From the NCBI GenBank assembly GCA_016859345.1, contig CM029118.1, positions 28,453,501 to 28,517,500 on the forward strand: a stretch of 64,000 bases of DNA. Reading direction: 5' to 3'. Position numbers and translations under genes: made by a program. This DNA comes from Istiophorus platypterus. Taxonomy: Eukaryota; Chordata; Actinopteri; Istiophoriformes; Istiophoridae. This document shows, one piece after another, positions 28,201 to 41,100 of this stretch. Below the pieces are notes generated by a model that did not search any database, was not told the DNA's origin, and saw nothing but the letters and a program-made list of their open reading frames with translations. Numbering within the stretch: position 1 is the stretch's first letter; each line of letters begins with the position of its first letter.

Positions 28201-31200
28201 TTGTTGCATGATGGCAGAAGTTGAAGAAAAGGAAAGTCAGGATTTTTGCTTTTCCCCTGTTATTAATTAGATGTCAAAGTAAGGCATCAACCAGCAGTAC
28301 TGAAGGATTCCTGGCCCTCTGTGTCTGTGGCACATAGCCATCAAAGCTCCGCTGACAATGGCAGGGAAAAAGAAAGATGGTGTTGATGGAGTCAGAGTAA
28401 GAGAGGGAAAGATGAGAGACCATAGAGAGAAGAATGGGGGAAGAGAGAGAAGAGAGTGAGTGAGTCAAACACAGACAGGATTCAAATGAGGATAATGGCA
28501 CTATATGTGTCTGGCAAGTTCAGTGATTGACAAAATCCAAACCCACACACAGAGCATCAACTTTACCTTGACAGGATTTTTCACCATTTTAAAACACAAA
28601 ATGGCAGGTAGTTAATCATGAAATATATATTTCTTCATTTTCTTCATAGGTATTATCCTTTCATATTCATCACAATTTTGTTGAACATTTTTATTATACA
28701 ATATTCCTCTTGAAAGTACACATCCTTTGAGATGGAAAGGACACAGTGTCACCCATACTGCACAGAATCTGTTTTCCAGCACATACTTTTACCAGTTTTT
28801 ATACATCTGGGTGGTTAATAGGAAGTGGCCACAAGTCTTTTTGATGTGATATTTTGTTGTTTTTTAGGTTCTTGTTCTTGAACTTTTAGGGGTAATAGTT
28901 GGGCTGTCCTTTGCACCTCACCAGTTCGATGTCTCTCTGCAGTCTAATTTGAGAACGGAGGCTTCTATGTCTGAGCTATTTGTTGCACAATTTTGCACTC
29001 TGCTTCATTCATACATTAACCAAATTAATGCAGCTGAACTGTAAGCTGCCATAAATTATAATACTGGGATAAGAACATTTCATGGTCAGACTTTAGTATT
29101 TAGCTATGGAAGTTGTATGGTGACAGTTATCTGGTGAGGCCAACAATATATGGAGAAAGAATCTTCATTTCAGTACAAATGATAATCTTTAATGAGCGAG
29201 TACAAAAGCACATGAAAATACATTCAATCACTCCCACTGCTTTTTGTTTTTTTCCAATGTAAAAGGAGCAGATTTTGGCAAGGATTCCTGGTAAATCCCA
29301 GGAATTCAATTCAACAGAATCTGACTCTAATGGAGAAACAGGTGTTAACTGTTAAATAGTACAAGACATAAATTCAGAAAACCATATGTTAACCACAACC
29401 ACAACTAGAAATATGGTGTTTCTGCCCTTCATATAGCTCCTGTCATATGGGCAGTTGGTGCATGTAAACATGTAAAACACCCTAAAAAGCATTTGAAAAG
29501 TAAATCTATTCTATAAAGCATTCTTTTTTTTCTAGCAGCTTTGATTCTAAGGCATTTAAGCTGGAAATACCTAATATATAATGTACTTTTTGTAATATCT
29601 TCCTAAAAATGTGCTTTTAAGAATACTTTATATATATATATTTTTTATTATTATTATTATTATTATTTTGCCCCAAAGGATCTGTAAATTTTTAGCCCGA
29701 GTTCCAATTCATAAAAAAAAAAATTAAATAAATAATTTCTTCCTGACAGGACTAAACACGCCTGGTCTCAAAAGATCAATAGAGCTCTGGTTTACCAAAG
29801 TGCAAGAGCAACTGTGAGCTCATCATAAATTCATACGGGCTCCAAGACCCCTGCACTCACTACCACCATCTATCATAAAAAGAAACAAATGTAGAAAATA
29901 AATGGATGGAAACATTGGACCCAGGCATCCAACTGTCTTCTTATATTCCCTCTTTATTTTGTGTCTATGTTACACTTTCTGTCCCACGGGTAATCTTTAC
30001 TCCGTCCTTTCAAAATAAATAACATTCCACCTCCCACACACTCTTGCTTCCCATTTCAATAGAATGGAGTATTAATCTAAGTTATTCGATACTTATATTG
30101 CCATGATCTTGTCTTCCTCCCACCTGTGTCTGCCCGCTGTCTCATTCTCCTCAGTGTCAGCAGTATCGAGAGAGCACATCGGTCCTGGAGAACCAGCCAG
30201 CGGGGACGTTCGTTCTGCAGGTTCATGCTGTGGATGCTGACGAGGGCTCCAATGGCAGGGTCACATACGGCTTCATGCACAAGGATTCCACTGTGCCTGC
30301 ATTCAGTATACACCCTGACACTGGTACTGAAATTCACACAAACTCCCTTTCACAATACAGGAGAGCGCACACACTTTAATCCCCACAGGAAGTTGTATGC
30401 AAGCTTAATTCCTTTCAGCATATCTATAATGCTTAACACAGTGCAACAAGCCATGCACTGTATCTACAAGTTTATAATATAAGTTTACAATTTAAAACTA
30501 AGATATCGTGCATCAATTTTTAATACCAGACAGAATGAAATGTATAGTAACTGTCATTTTGCAGCTTAAAGATATGATTGTAATTCAAATTTCAGTGGCT
30601 AGATGCACAGTAATTAGGAAGTGTCAAAGATTTTAATGTTTCGTCTCATTTGAATAGCCTTAAAAAAAAGGCTGAAACTCTGTTTTTTATTATTTCTCTT
30701 GAATTCTTTTTGAAGCATATTTCACCCTAATGCAAAGTATACTCTGCTCTTAAAAATTAGTGCCAAAATAGAAAAGGAAAGAGTATTACGGCAACAATCC
30801 AAAGGCTAAAATCTGTAACACTGAGCCTGTGCATGAGGCAGTTTCTTTCCCATGTATTTGCAAGTTTACATTCAGTAAATCTGCTTTGTCATGTCAAAGG
30901 CTTAGAAATAATGCAAAAAAATGAACACTAATATGTAGAATATAAAATAACATTACACATAACAAAATAACAAGAATGCTGATTATCTTTGGATTTGATG
31001 ATAACTACTTTTGAAAACCTCTCATATTCCTTCTTATTCTCCTCCTTATCTGCTAAGCTGTCCTTAAAGTTTAGCCTCGAGTGAGACAGTGGAAATCATT
31101 TTAGTGTTGCAATGCTCTGGGGACATAAGAGCAGTCGGTGTTTGGTATGATTTAGCTGTCAGATCAACCTTGTTGTCTTGGCGTCTCCAGGAGTAATTGT

Positions 31201-34200
31201 GACAGCCAGGAAATTTGACCGCGAACGCCAACGGGAGTATGCGGTGACAGTGACCGCCACTGACCAGGCAGCTGACCCATTGATTGGCATTTGTCAGCTC
31301 AACATCCTCATCCTGGACGAGAACGACAACAGTCCCAAGTTCGAGAATATCCGATATGAGTGTAAGTAGATATTAGGACAATTGAATTCAACCGACTGCA
31401 ACTTACAGTAAAAAACTAGAGCAATTGGTCCAAACACAAGAGGAGGAAGAAAACACCTTCACTATTTCAACCCCTTCTTCTATAAAATATGTTTTATACA
31501 GCTAAACTGCAACAACAAATGCCTTTTGTAGGAAAGAGGTAAGGGGCAACATATTTTTTTTGAATAAAGAAGCATTACATTTTCTTAACTGCAGCAGGAC
31601 CCCAAGACATGGCTGGTGGGCATACAAAGCACACAGCTGTCACAGTCTGTGGTTTAGCAACCAAAGTGCTTTGGTTAAGGTGAGGGAGAGATAGTAGTTT
31701 TGGTTAAATGTAAATACACACATTCTTCTCATTGTACACTTTTTTTCTATATTAAACTAATCCAAAATATTTCTCATACATTAATCACGTGACATTAGTG
31801 CTGAAACATAACCATACAAATATGTGATGACATGATTCCGATATTACACAAGATACTGGCTGCTCCTAACAATAGCCATTGTTAGGACAACAATAGCCAA
31901 CTAATTATCGATGTGATCATCAGGTTTAAGTGTCAACTCAAAATTTCTCATGTGAAGCAACTAAGTTTCATTTTATTCTGCATGTATTTGTCCACTGTAC
32001 TGATGAGTTAGGTTAAAAAGACAACAAATTAAGGGCTCACAGAACCACCAAGGCATTAACCATACTTCCTCTTCTCCCATAGACTTCCTCCGTGAGGATA
32101 CCATGATCGGGACTAGTTTCTTGCGGGTGGCAGCTCATGACGATGACTTTGGCACCAATGCAGCCATCACATACTCTATGTCCAATGAGCAGCCAGAATA
32201 CCTCAGGGTCAATCCCCTGACAGGCTGGGTGTTTGTCAACCAGCCCATCTCTCAGGTATACACATACTGTATCATCGATCAGCCACAATATTAAAAGTGT
32301 TTTAATGTCATGGCTGATGAGTGTACAAATAGATATTATCCAAACACATTTAGGACAGTTTCGTATTACTATTTAAAATGCTTTCATAAGACAATTTGCT
32401 ATGTACTCTATATAGGAGCCTCTCCTGTGTTTCTGTTACAGCAGATATATCTAGCAAGAATATTAATGACCTATGCAAATCTTCATCTATTTGGATTTTT
32501 TTTTTTACAATGATTTTTGGATGACCTTAAGTTATATAATTTTCATATCTCCACTCAAGAACTCACATGAGGCTAGCAATTAACAACTTACATGGTACAT
32601 GGCCAGAAAATAAATACAGTATATTTGCATTCAAGCACTTTAATGCTGACAGTGATGGAGCACAAGTCCAGTGGCCAGTAACAGACAGTTAGCCTGAATA
32701 TGTGATAATGTCCTCACTGGAAGCCTTTGGTTTGGCATCGGGAGAAAAAACACTGCTGATGTTTTCCTCACTTCACTGCATCTAAATCCTTGCTCCACTA
32801 CCAACGAGAAAAAAACAATCTCGGTGGGAACATGAACAAGCAAGAGAGGAAACTGCCATGCAGTGTGCACAAAACAAGTCATAGATGAGTGCTACTATGA
32901 TGAAAGCCCAAAAAGCAAAAAACTCACCAAGTTCCAGTGCCAAAAGGAATAGATGCCTGTATCCTCAGCACCTTGAATCTTACACCAACACCAGGCGCCA
33001 TGCCAGTTTTTCGCCTGAGAGAATGGTTCAGTAAATCATATTCATGTTTAAAGATACACAACTTTTACACTAATGAGGACAACTTCATACAGTATAATAC
33101 ACATGCAGTCACTGCCTACATTTTTATTTCAGTCTTTGTAAATGTGACAATCTCAGTTGTTTTAATTGCTTAGTGGAAGGTTAACATTTTCTTAGGTGTT
33201 CTCATGTGTAAAACTGTGAAAAGCAATTTTTCTTTCATGAATTTGGTTTAATTATTTTCTTTAGTTAAAACAAACAATTACCTCTAATTACAGTCGCTGA
33301 AGCAAATTGCCATCGTAAGATTTATAAAACTCTGCTGCTCTACAGTGTAGCTATGCCCTCCGATCAATACAGGTTACTTTATGTATGTTTGTTTTTACTC
33401 AAATGAAGCTTAAACTCAATCTCTCGCTGCACAGTAGTGTGAAAAATGGCCTGCCTGCTAAAATCTGTTTAATTTAGATTCACAATGTCTATCAACCTTT
33501 ACAGATGCTGTAATTATCACTGTGTCACACCCAACGGCAACATAAGATAACACCATCAAGTGATCTCCTCTCCTTTCTCTGCTCTTTTCTGTGGGGACTT
33601 TGTGCCACAGAGGACCTATATCACCAGGGAAATTGTGGCTACAGATGGGGGGAACAGGAGCAGTTCGGTGGAACTGGCCGTCACCATCACCAATGTGAAG
33701 AATCAACCTCCACAGTGGGATAAAGAGAGCTACAGCGTTGTCATACCGGAAAACACTGTCCGAGACACACCCATTGTGGTACATTGGGGTGGGCGTGTAG
33801 TAATTGGCAGAAACAGGAGGCAAATGCATTTCTAGAAAACAGAGAAGAAGATAATTTGTACATTTTTTTAATACAAAAATAGGCAATGCAGGTTCATTTA
33901 TAAAATGTTGCACCTTTTAAATGTGGGGGCAGTGACCCAAAGGGCAAACAAACAGGCTTGTGAATGGAAGGTTGTTACCTCAATCCCCAGACTGGCAGGA
34001 TAAATATCAGCCGGTAAAGTGAGACTGAACAGCAGTGCTTACTTGCCCCTCCCTCACTGTGATAATAGAGGTGTTCTTGAGCAAACCTCCACCCCAACGG
34101 CAAAAGTGGGCTTGGCCGTCTGTGAAAATTCTCCAAATTAACAAACGTTAAAAAAGAGGCAATTTAAAGTGCTTGTCCTTCACTTTTAACCAAAACACAA

Positions 34201-37200
34201 GCAGTAGCCTTCACCTAGAGGCTGCACTCAGAAAAGTCAGTTCCTCTCAACTCAAGTACAGAAAATTTGACATTGGCACAGGACCACTCCAACACACCAC
34301 ATATATATCATAATGGCGGAGGCATGCGCAATAGCTTATTTTTGCAGCAATATGATTACCAGATTGAGGGTGGAAAAAGTTACCCACACCAAAAACAATT
34401 TGTCTGCAAACTGAAATAACAATGTTTGACATCCTTCTGTACAGCTAAAACAATATGGTACTAAAGCTCTTTCCAGAGATGTTTGTTGCACTCTAACCCC
34501 TCGGTTCCTGTTACTCTCTACAGTCAACCATGAAATATTGAAAAAAAAGTATTTTCTTAAGACAGGAGCAACAATTAGTTTTGTGTGACCCAAAGCATCC
34601 TTAATTGCATTCATAGAGCCTCTTCAGTTAGCAGTTCAGATGTATCCTATCAGCTGGATCTGATGTTTCATAGGCACTGCATTTTCATGCCACTGACACA
34701 TTTTCAGATCAATGTTTTCTAAATATCTCTTGATGGCAATTAAATACATTAAATTTGCTGATAATGCTATTAACCAAAAGATGGAAATGAAAGGACAGAG
34801 GAGAGTAAATTACATGCGTGTGTTTGTTTAGTTGTGTTTGTAAGAGATGCTGATAAACAGAGTGATAAAGAGAAAGTGTGGTCCTCACTATACAATGTAT
34901 TAATCAAGATTGCAGGTCAGTGTTGATTTGACTGTTATGCAAAATGCAATGCCTCTCATCAAGTTGTAATGGCTCTACTGTGGAAATCTGACGTTTTTAT
35001 GCCCTAAATGAGCTCATACAGTAGTTAGGCATGTTTGCCAGTTGCACATGCCTAATAAGGTGTCACATTATTGTGGCCACTATGCTCTGGAGGTTGAATG
35101 GATACAGCTAGGTCACCCATAAGAAAGCCGCGTCACGTCCGAGATGGCATTTTTGATTTTAATTGGGGTGTGTGTGGCATCAGCTTTGAGTAACCTCTCC
35201 TTAATTAGTTGAGGGAGAATGCATGATGAAGAGCACAGTGTATTTCCCTTTGATCCCACAGAACTTCAGCATGTTGTTGTCTAGTCTAACAGTTTGATAC
35301 TTACTGTCTTAACATTTTATTGTTCATTATTATGGGCTATGAAACACTTTTTCCATTTGGGCAGATCATTTGTCATTATCTAGAATGTACATTTGCACTG
35401 AAGCTCAGCAGCAGCTGTCCTCCTTTCCATTTCTGTCCTGAGGATCACTGTTGGCACTCAACATTTTTCTAGCTCTCGATAACTTTAAATAGGCAACATT
35501 TCGGTCAGAGGCAAATTGCTGTCAGTTTTTAGAATCACTTACAACACAAAGTGACCATGGATGACTAAATTTATGCCAAAAGAGGGAAAATGACAACTAC
35601 ATATTGAGAACAATTGCCCATGTTCACATGTGTTTTTGGATAAAGTGAGAAATAGTACACCTCCCAAGAAGACAGTGTAGTTTTAATTTATAATGTTATT
35701 TTACACCATGTATTACAACAACTTACAACCAAGTAAGGGCGTGGAGGTGACCATGGCTTTTCACTGATACCAGTACCTGCTGTAGACCATTACTGAAAGT
35801 CCTTCAGTGGCTTACATGCTCAAATGCATTAGATATCCTATCATACTGAAATTTTACCTTCCATATTACCCTCTATCCTTGTCTCTGTTTAAAACAGACC
35901 ATTAAAGCCACCTCCCCACTTGGGGATCCCAGGGTGACTTACAATTTGGAGGACGGAATGGTCCCAGAGACCAACATGCCAGTTCGCTTCTACTTGACCC
36001 CAAACCGAGAGGATGGCTCGGCCTCCATCCTAGTGGCAGAGCCCCTGGACTACGAGACCACCAGAAACTTCATTCTGCGAGTTCGAGCTCAGAATGTCGC
36101 TGCTGTACCATTGGCAGCGTTCACCACAGTCTACGTTAATGTCACAGGTGGGACCTCTCATTGCTCTTTGTTTCATTTTAATTTGTGTTACTAATCCCCA
36201 CATGTAACTGTTTTCTTTGAAGCACACAAACCCATAGTATAAAATGAAAGGTTTATGGGGCCTTGTGTATTAATATTCACTGCAGCACACTTACCAGAAG
36301 TATGACTGTGTAAAGTTACAGGAACAGAGGACAAACTGGGTGTTTGATTATTTAATTTTTGATGGCTAAGATATAAACTAATGGAGGAGGGAATGGATTT
36401 TACATGATTAATTTGCAAGATGGGCTTATTGGACTTTTTATAACATAAAAACAAAGAAGGACAAACACAGTCTAGAGCAGCATCAAGCACTATGTTTATT
36501 CAAAAACTTAAAATTGAACCAGTGTCAGGACCCAGTCAGTGTCTAGCAGCTTGTATAAGTTACTGACACATATATTGTCAATTTTCAGTATGATCAACTA
36601 AGGTGTTTTGAGTCACTTCAGTTAATGTATTATTGTCTATATGCTTATAATTTTCTTAATTTCACCTGCATCATTCAACATGGATAGTGTCACTGTATTG
36701 GCCCTTTTCCTATTGTATTTTCATATTAGGTACAATTGCTTTGTAACGTGCCTGAGTATGACTGCCCCCTTCTCCACTCCCGCACTAGCGAGTGTTCACT
36801 TTAGCAATGCTGTTCTGTACTGTAGAGTACACTTGCGTATCTATACATTCTTTCAAAGTAGGTGGCACTATGCACCTATTTGTTTTGCCAATAAAAAGAA
36901 AGAAGAAGAGGGGTACACTCGTGTCATAAAGTACACAGCAATTGTTTTTGGCACTCAAGTGTAGAAAAGCAGCATTGTTTTGTTGTTAATATTAATACTC
37001 TCAAATTATTCCAACTCAGCATTTTTATGTCCAGTTGTTATTGTAATTGAAATTTCAAGCAAGCATTTAATCTTCTTTATTAAAATGGGGAGCGCCTATT
37101 GTGGCCATGTTTGGAATAGTTGAATAGTAATGATTAAATTCTAAATAGCAGTCTACTTTCATGTTTTGGTACAGTAGCCTACCCGATCAGTGTCATGGAA

Positions 37201-38124
37201 CCTCTTGCTTTTCATTTCATTGCCCATGTTAACAGGAAAGAGCCGCAACACAGCCTGTGTGAGCAGCATGCTTCAGGTGTGACTTACGTGCAGCAGCATA
37301 TCATATAGACTCAGCATCTCAGCTATTTTTTCCATGTGACACGCAATTATCAGCAAAAATAGAGTGAAAATTATCTGTTCATAGTCATATTGATATAATA
37401 CCACCACTTTTCATTACAGTCTCAATGTCTATATCTGTAGAATAATATATGTCACAGATGTTAAAAAAATAGAAATATTTTTCTATTCATTTGAGAAAGA
37501 TAGGGTTGGTAGTAGCAGTGTCAACGCGTCAACGTGGCAATTCTGTCTGTGTTGAAACCACCACATGTGAGCTGCAGGAATTCAGCGAGGTAGCTGAGTA
37601 CACATGAACCGTACTCAAGACCAAGTCATGTCGTAGCACTCTCCAAGACTGGTTGTTCTAATCATGCACTGGACTTGTTTAGATATTGGATTCCAAAGCT
37701 ACACAAATCCACACTATTTGCAGATCTGACCAACTGTTGTGAGTGTGGGCCAAAGACTGCATCATACGTATATACACTTAGTCCCACTCCTCTAAAGAAA
37801 TTTCCCCAGGGACTCTTAGTCTAGTCGCTCTCCTAAACTCTTCATTATCTTTAATCCTTAGCAAAAGAAGTCAGTTTTCTACTCTCTATTCTGTCTGTCA
37901 TTATTTTATGTAGCTTTTAAATATGATTATTTTAGCCTGGTGTCACTCTTTCAGTTAATGGCCACCCCCTGGCTGAAAATGCAATCATTGCTGCCTAATA
38001 TGGTGGTGTTTGCTAGCCCCTGACCTTGCTCCTCAGAATAACTCTGCCTACCCCACATTTCCCCACATTCCCCTGCTTTTAATCCCTTGACACATGGCCA
38101 CACATGCACACACACACACACACA

Positions 38125-38187
<63 letters not shown>

Positions 38188-41100
38188 CAATAACCCATTC
38201 CATCAAATTGGTATAAATCCAGTGAGAAATAATTAATTCACATAGACCCTCTCCCTTTTCTTGTCTCACTGTCTGGTTCCTAACTTCTCCACTTTTCGCT
38301 TACCCCTCCTCTCCTTTATCTGTCTTAACAAGAAAGCTCTTTGACTCCTCTAGAGGCAATGTGGCTAAGGGAGGGAGGTCGGTAATGGATTTAGGGCCCC
38401 ATTTTTAATACATAGATTAAGATATTTGCTTAGAAGAAAGGCAAGGGAAAAAATGGTGCAGGAAGCAGCATTACATTTAATATGCTGCTCTATTCCAGCC
38501 ATTTCTGTAATACTTTTGGCCATAAATCAACAATGTTAAAATGTGATTTCTGTTACTCAGGCAAACTTTTTAGAGGTCATCTCTCAGTCTCCCAGATTCT
38601 TTGTGCTACCTGCTTGGACCCTCCTCATGATGCCAACAGGGCTCAGAAAAGAAATCCAAAACATCAAAAAATGACTGATACATCAGTCGTCATAGCTATA
38701 ATAAATGTGTGGACAAACATCAATCAGTAGGCTAGCAAGGGAGCCTGGGTTGCATACCATCGTACTTAAACTGATCCCTTTCAATGTGCTAATTTCCTAG
38801 ATTATATTTCCCACAAGTACACTACTAATATAACAATTGGAGTGCAGTGAGCCTCAGAAACAGAGAAACTCACAGGAAGCAATGTAAAGTTCAAAATCGC
38901 TGTGTATTATATTTACAAAAGGTATAACAAAGACAAATTTAGCAGGGGGGAAAGGAAAAAGGAGGAGTATATAAACAGGATGGGCTCACAAGGAAAGGCA
39001 GGGAAAAGACAGGTAAGTTGCTCGGATACAGCTGTGGATGCTGTCACTTAGATGACAAGAGAGTAATTCAAAATAAAACAGGAAAGAAAGCATTTAATGA
39101 ACTTAATAGAATGTTACAGCAAAACAAGTTAAATATTCAGGCAAACTAGGATGAACTCTTTTATCATGTCCTCTGCAAACCAAAGTACTTAACATTATAT
39201 GAGATATAAATTCCCAGCATAATTCCAGTAGCTGCTGGCTTGTATTTTGATAAAGATTGAAAAAAATTCCACCACTATCCAGACTGCTTGGAAGCCTGAA
39301 GCCAATTTACATGGCCAGTGGTGCAACATTAACTAATTTATCCACAACCTACAATATCAACTTTAAGAAGTCTTCAGATAAAGTACTATAGTTGATGTAG
39401 CTCAATTTAGTGGGTGTTCACACTGCAAATAAAATTCAAATTCAATCCTAACACCCTGTATTTAGAACTGTCCACTTGTGATTGGATGACCTAAGATGTT
39501 AATACCAGGTCTGTAGACAGTAACTGTTTCAGATGAAAAAGATTAATACACAGATAAAAATTTCGAAGAATTATAGTACTGATGTTTCTCTACATGGATC
39601 CCAAAGTCTCTTAGCAATATAACTGTGTCATAGATTGGCACAAAAATTTAATTATTTGGCATGAGCAGCGATGAATAACAACACAGCAAAGATGACTTGT
39701 AACATCAATGCATCAAAGGTTTGATGCTTTGTCACTGTGATTAGACTTCAGTCCATGTGTCCTTACAAACGCCTCCAGTCCACCTCCCTTACCAACCTAA
39801 AAGGATTAAAAAAAACTACAGTTGGGAAGATGAAAGGGCTAATGGGAAGGTAAAACCCATTGGTGACAAAGGTGTGATAAAATGGAGATTACATGTGAAA
39901 AATGATTTTGTAATCACAGTAATTATCAGTGCTGTTTCAACAAAGATTGTGTTGAATGAAAAACAGTAGTTTCAATACGGTGAGAAACTAGGGCTGAGCT
40001 GTTACCTGTCTCAAAGATGTTTCCAAGTGTGCTGCCATATACGGTGTCTAACCACTGTTAATTAAATAAAAAAATACATATATAAAATAAAACTTACTAC
40101 TTGGCATATTAACTGTCAACTTATATTTTTTTATTTATAACTGTGCTTACTGACAACTAGTTGTGGTAATAAACAGGTATATATGTGGAAAACCATCCAG
40201 CACTAAAGGTAATTCAGGCCTTGCAATGAGTTCATCATTCATCTATGATGTATCTATCAAATTTGCCAGACATAAATAATACATAATTATTCGGTGTACA
40301 CTAAGGCCACTCTGTCTTCCTATCCTCTCTCTTCTCCAGATGTAAACGACAATGTCCCATTTTTCACTTCTTCCATCTATGAGGCCTCGGTCACCGAAGG
40401 GGCAGAATCAGGAACTTTGGTTTTCCAGGTTTCAGCCAATGACCTAGACTTGGGACTCAATGGCAAGGTGAAAACATACCCAGACATTCACTCATAGACA
40501 AACACAATCTATTAAATTGGTGATATTGCTCTTTCAGCACGGTCAGCTGAAAGTAGTGTTTAGAATTCAGTTCCTTTTGAATACATAATCTAATATTTTT
40601 CTAGCCTCCCTTTGTTTTTGATAATCCAATAAGAGTTTTTCCTTACTGTGTAACTTAGCAGTAATTTGGTGGGTTCGCTGTGCAAGCAATGCCACTTTAT
40701 TGTTTGTTCTCCTAAGCCCAGAAATGCTCTATATAATAATAATAATAATAATCCAGGCTTTGCTTTTCTCAGCAGTATGTCTCATAATTTCCAAAATTTC
40801 CCCTGTATAAATGAATAGACTGAGCATTCAAGGGTTGCAGTGGGCAGCTCACCAGGTGTTTTAGGGTTTTCAGCATCATACACCCATCAGGCGACCTGGC
40901 CAGGGCTGATCAGACCCCGGCTTGTGTCCCAGCAACATTCGCCCATGTATCACTCCTCCTGATCCAAAGCCATCTGAAGGTCTCTCTGCAGCCTCTATGG
41001 TAGACTTGATAGTCTTTCTTTCTGCACATCCGGTGATGCCAAGTAGGGTGAGGACCTTGCACAGTGAACGGGCAGCAAAGCCTCTATGTACATCTTCTAT

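Noticed and set aside
35041..35090. Possible fourth copy of the palindromic element (GTCACATTATTGTGGCCAC)
   Set aside because: Only one arm is vaguely similar and there is no facing arm.
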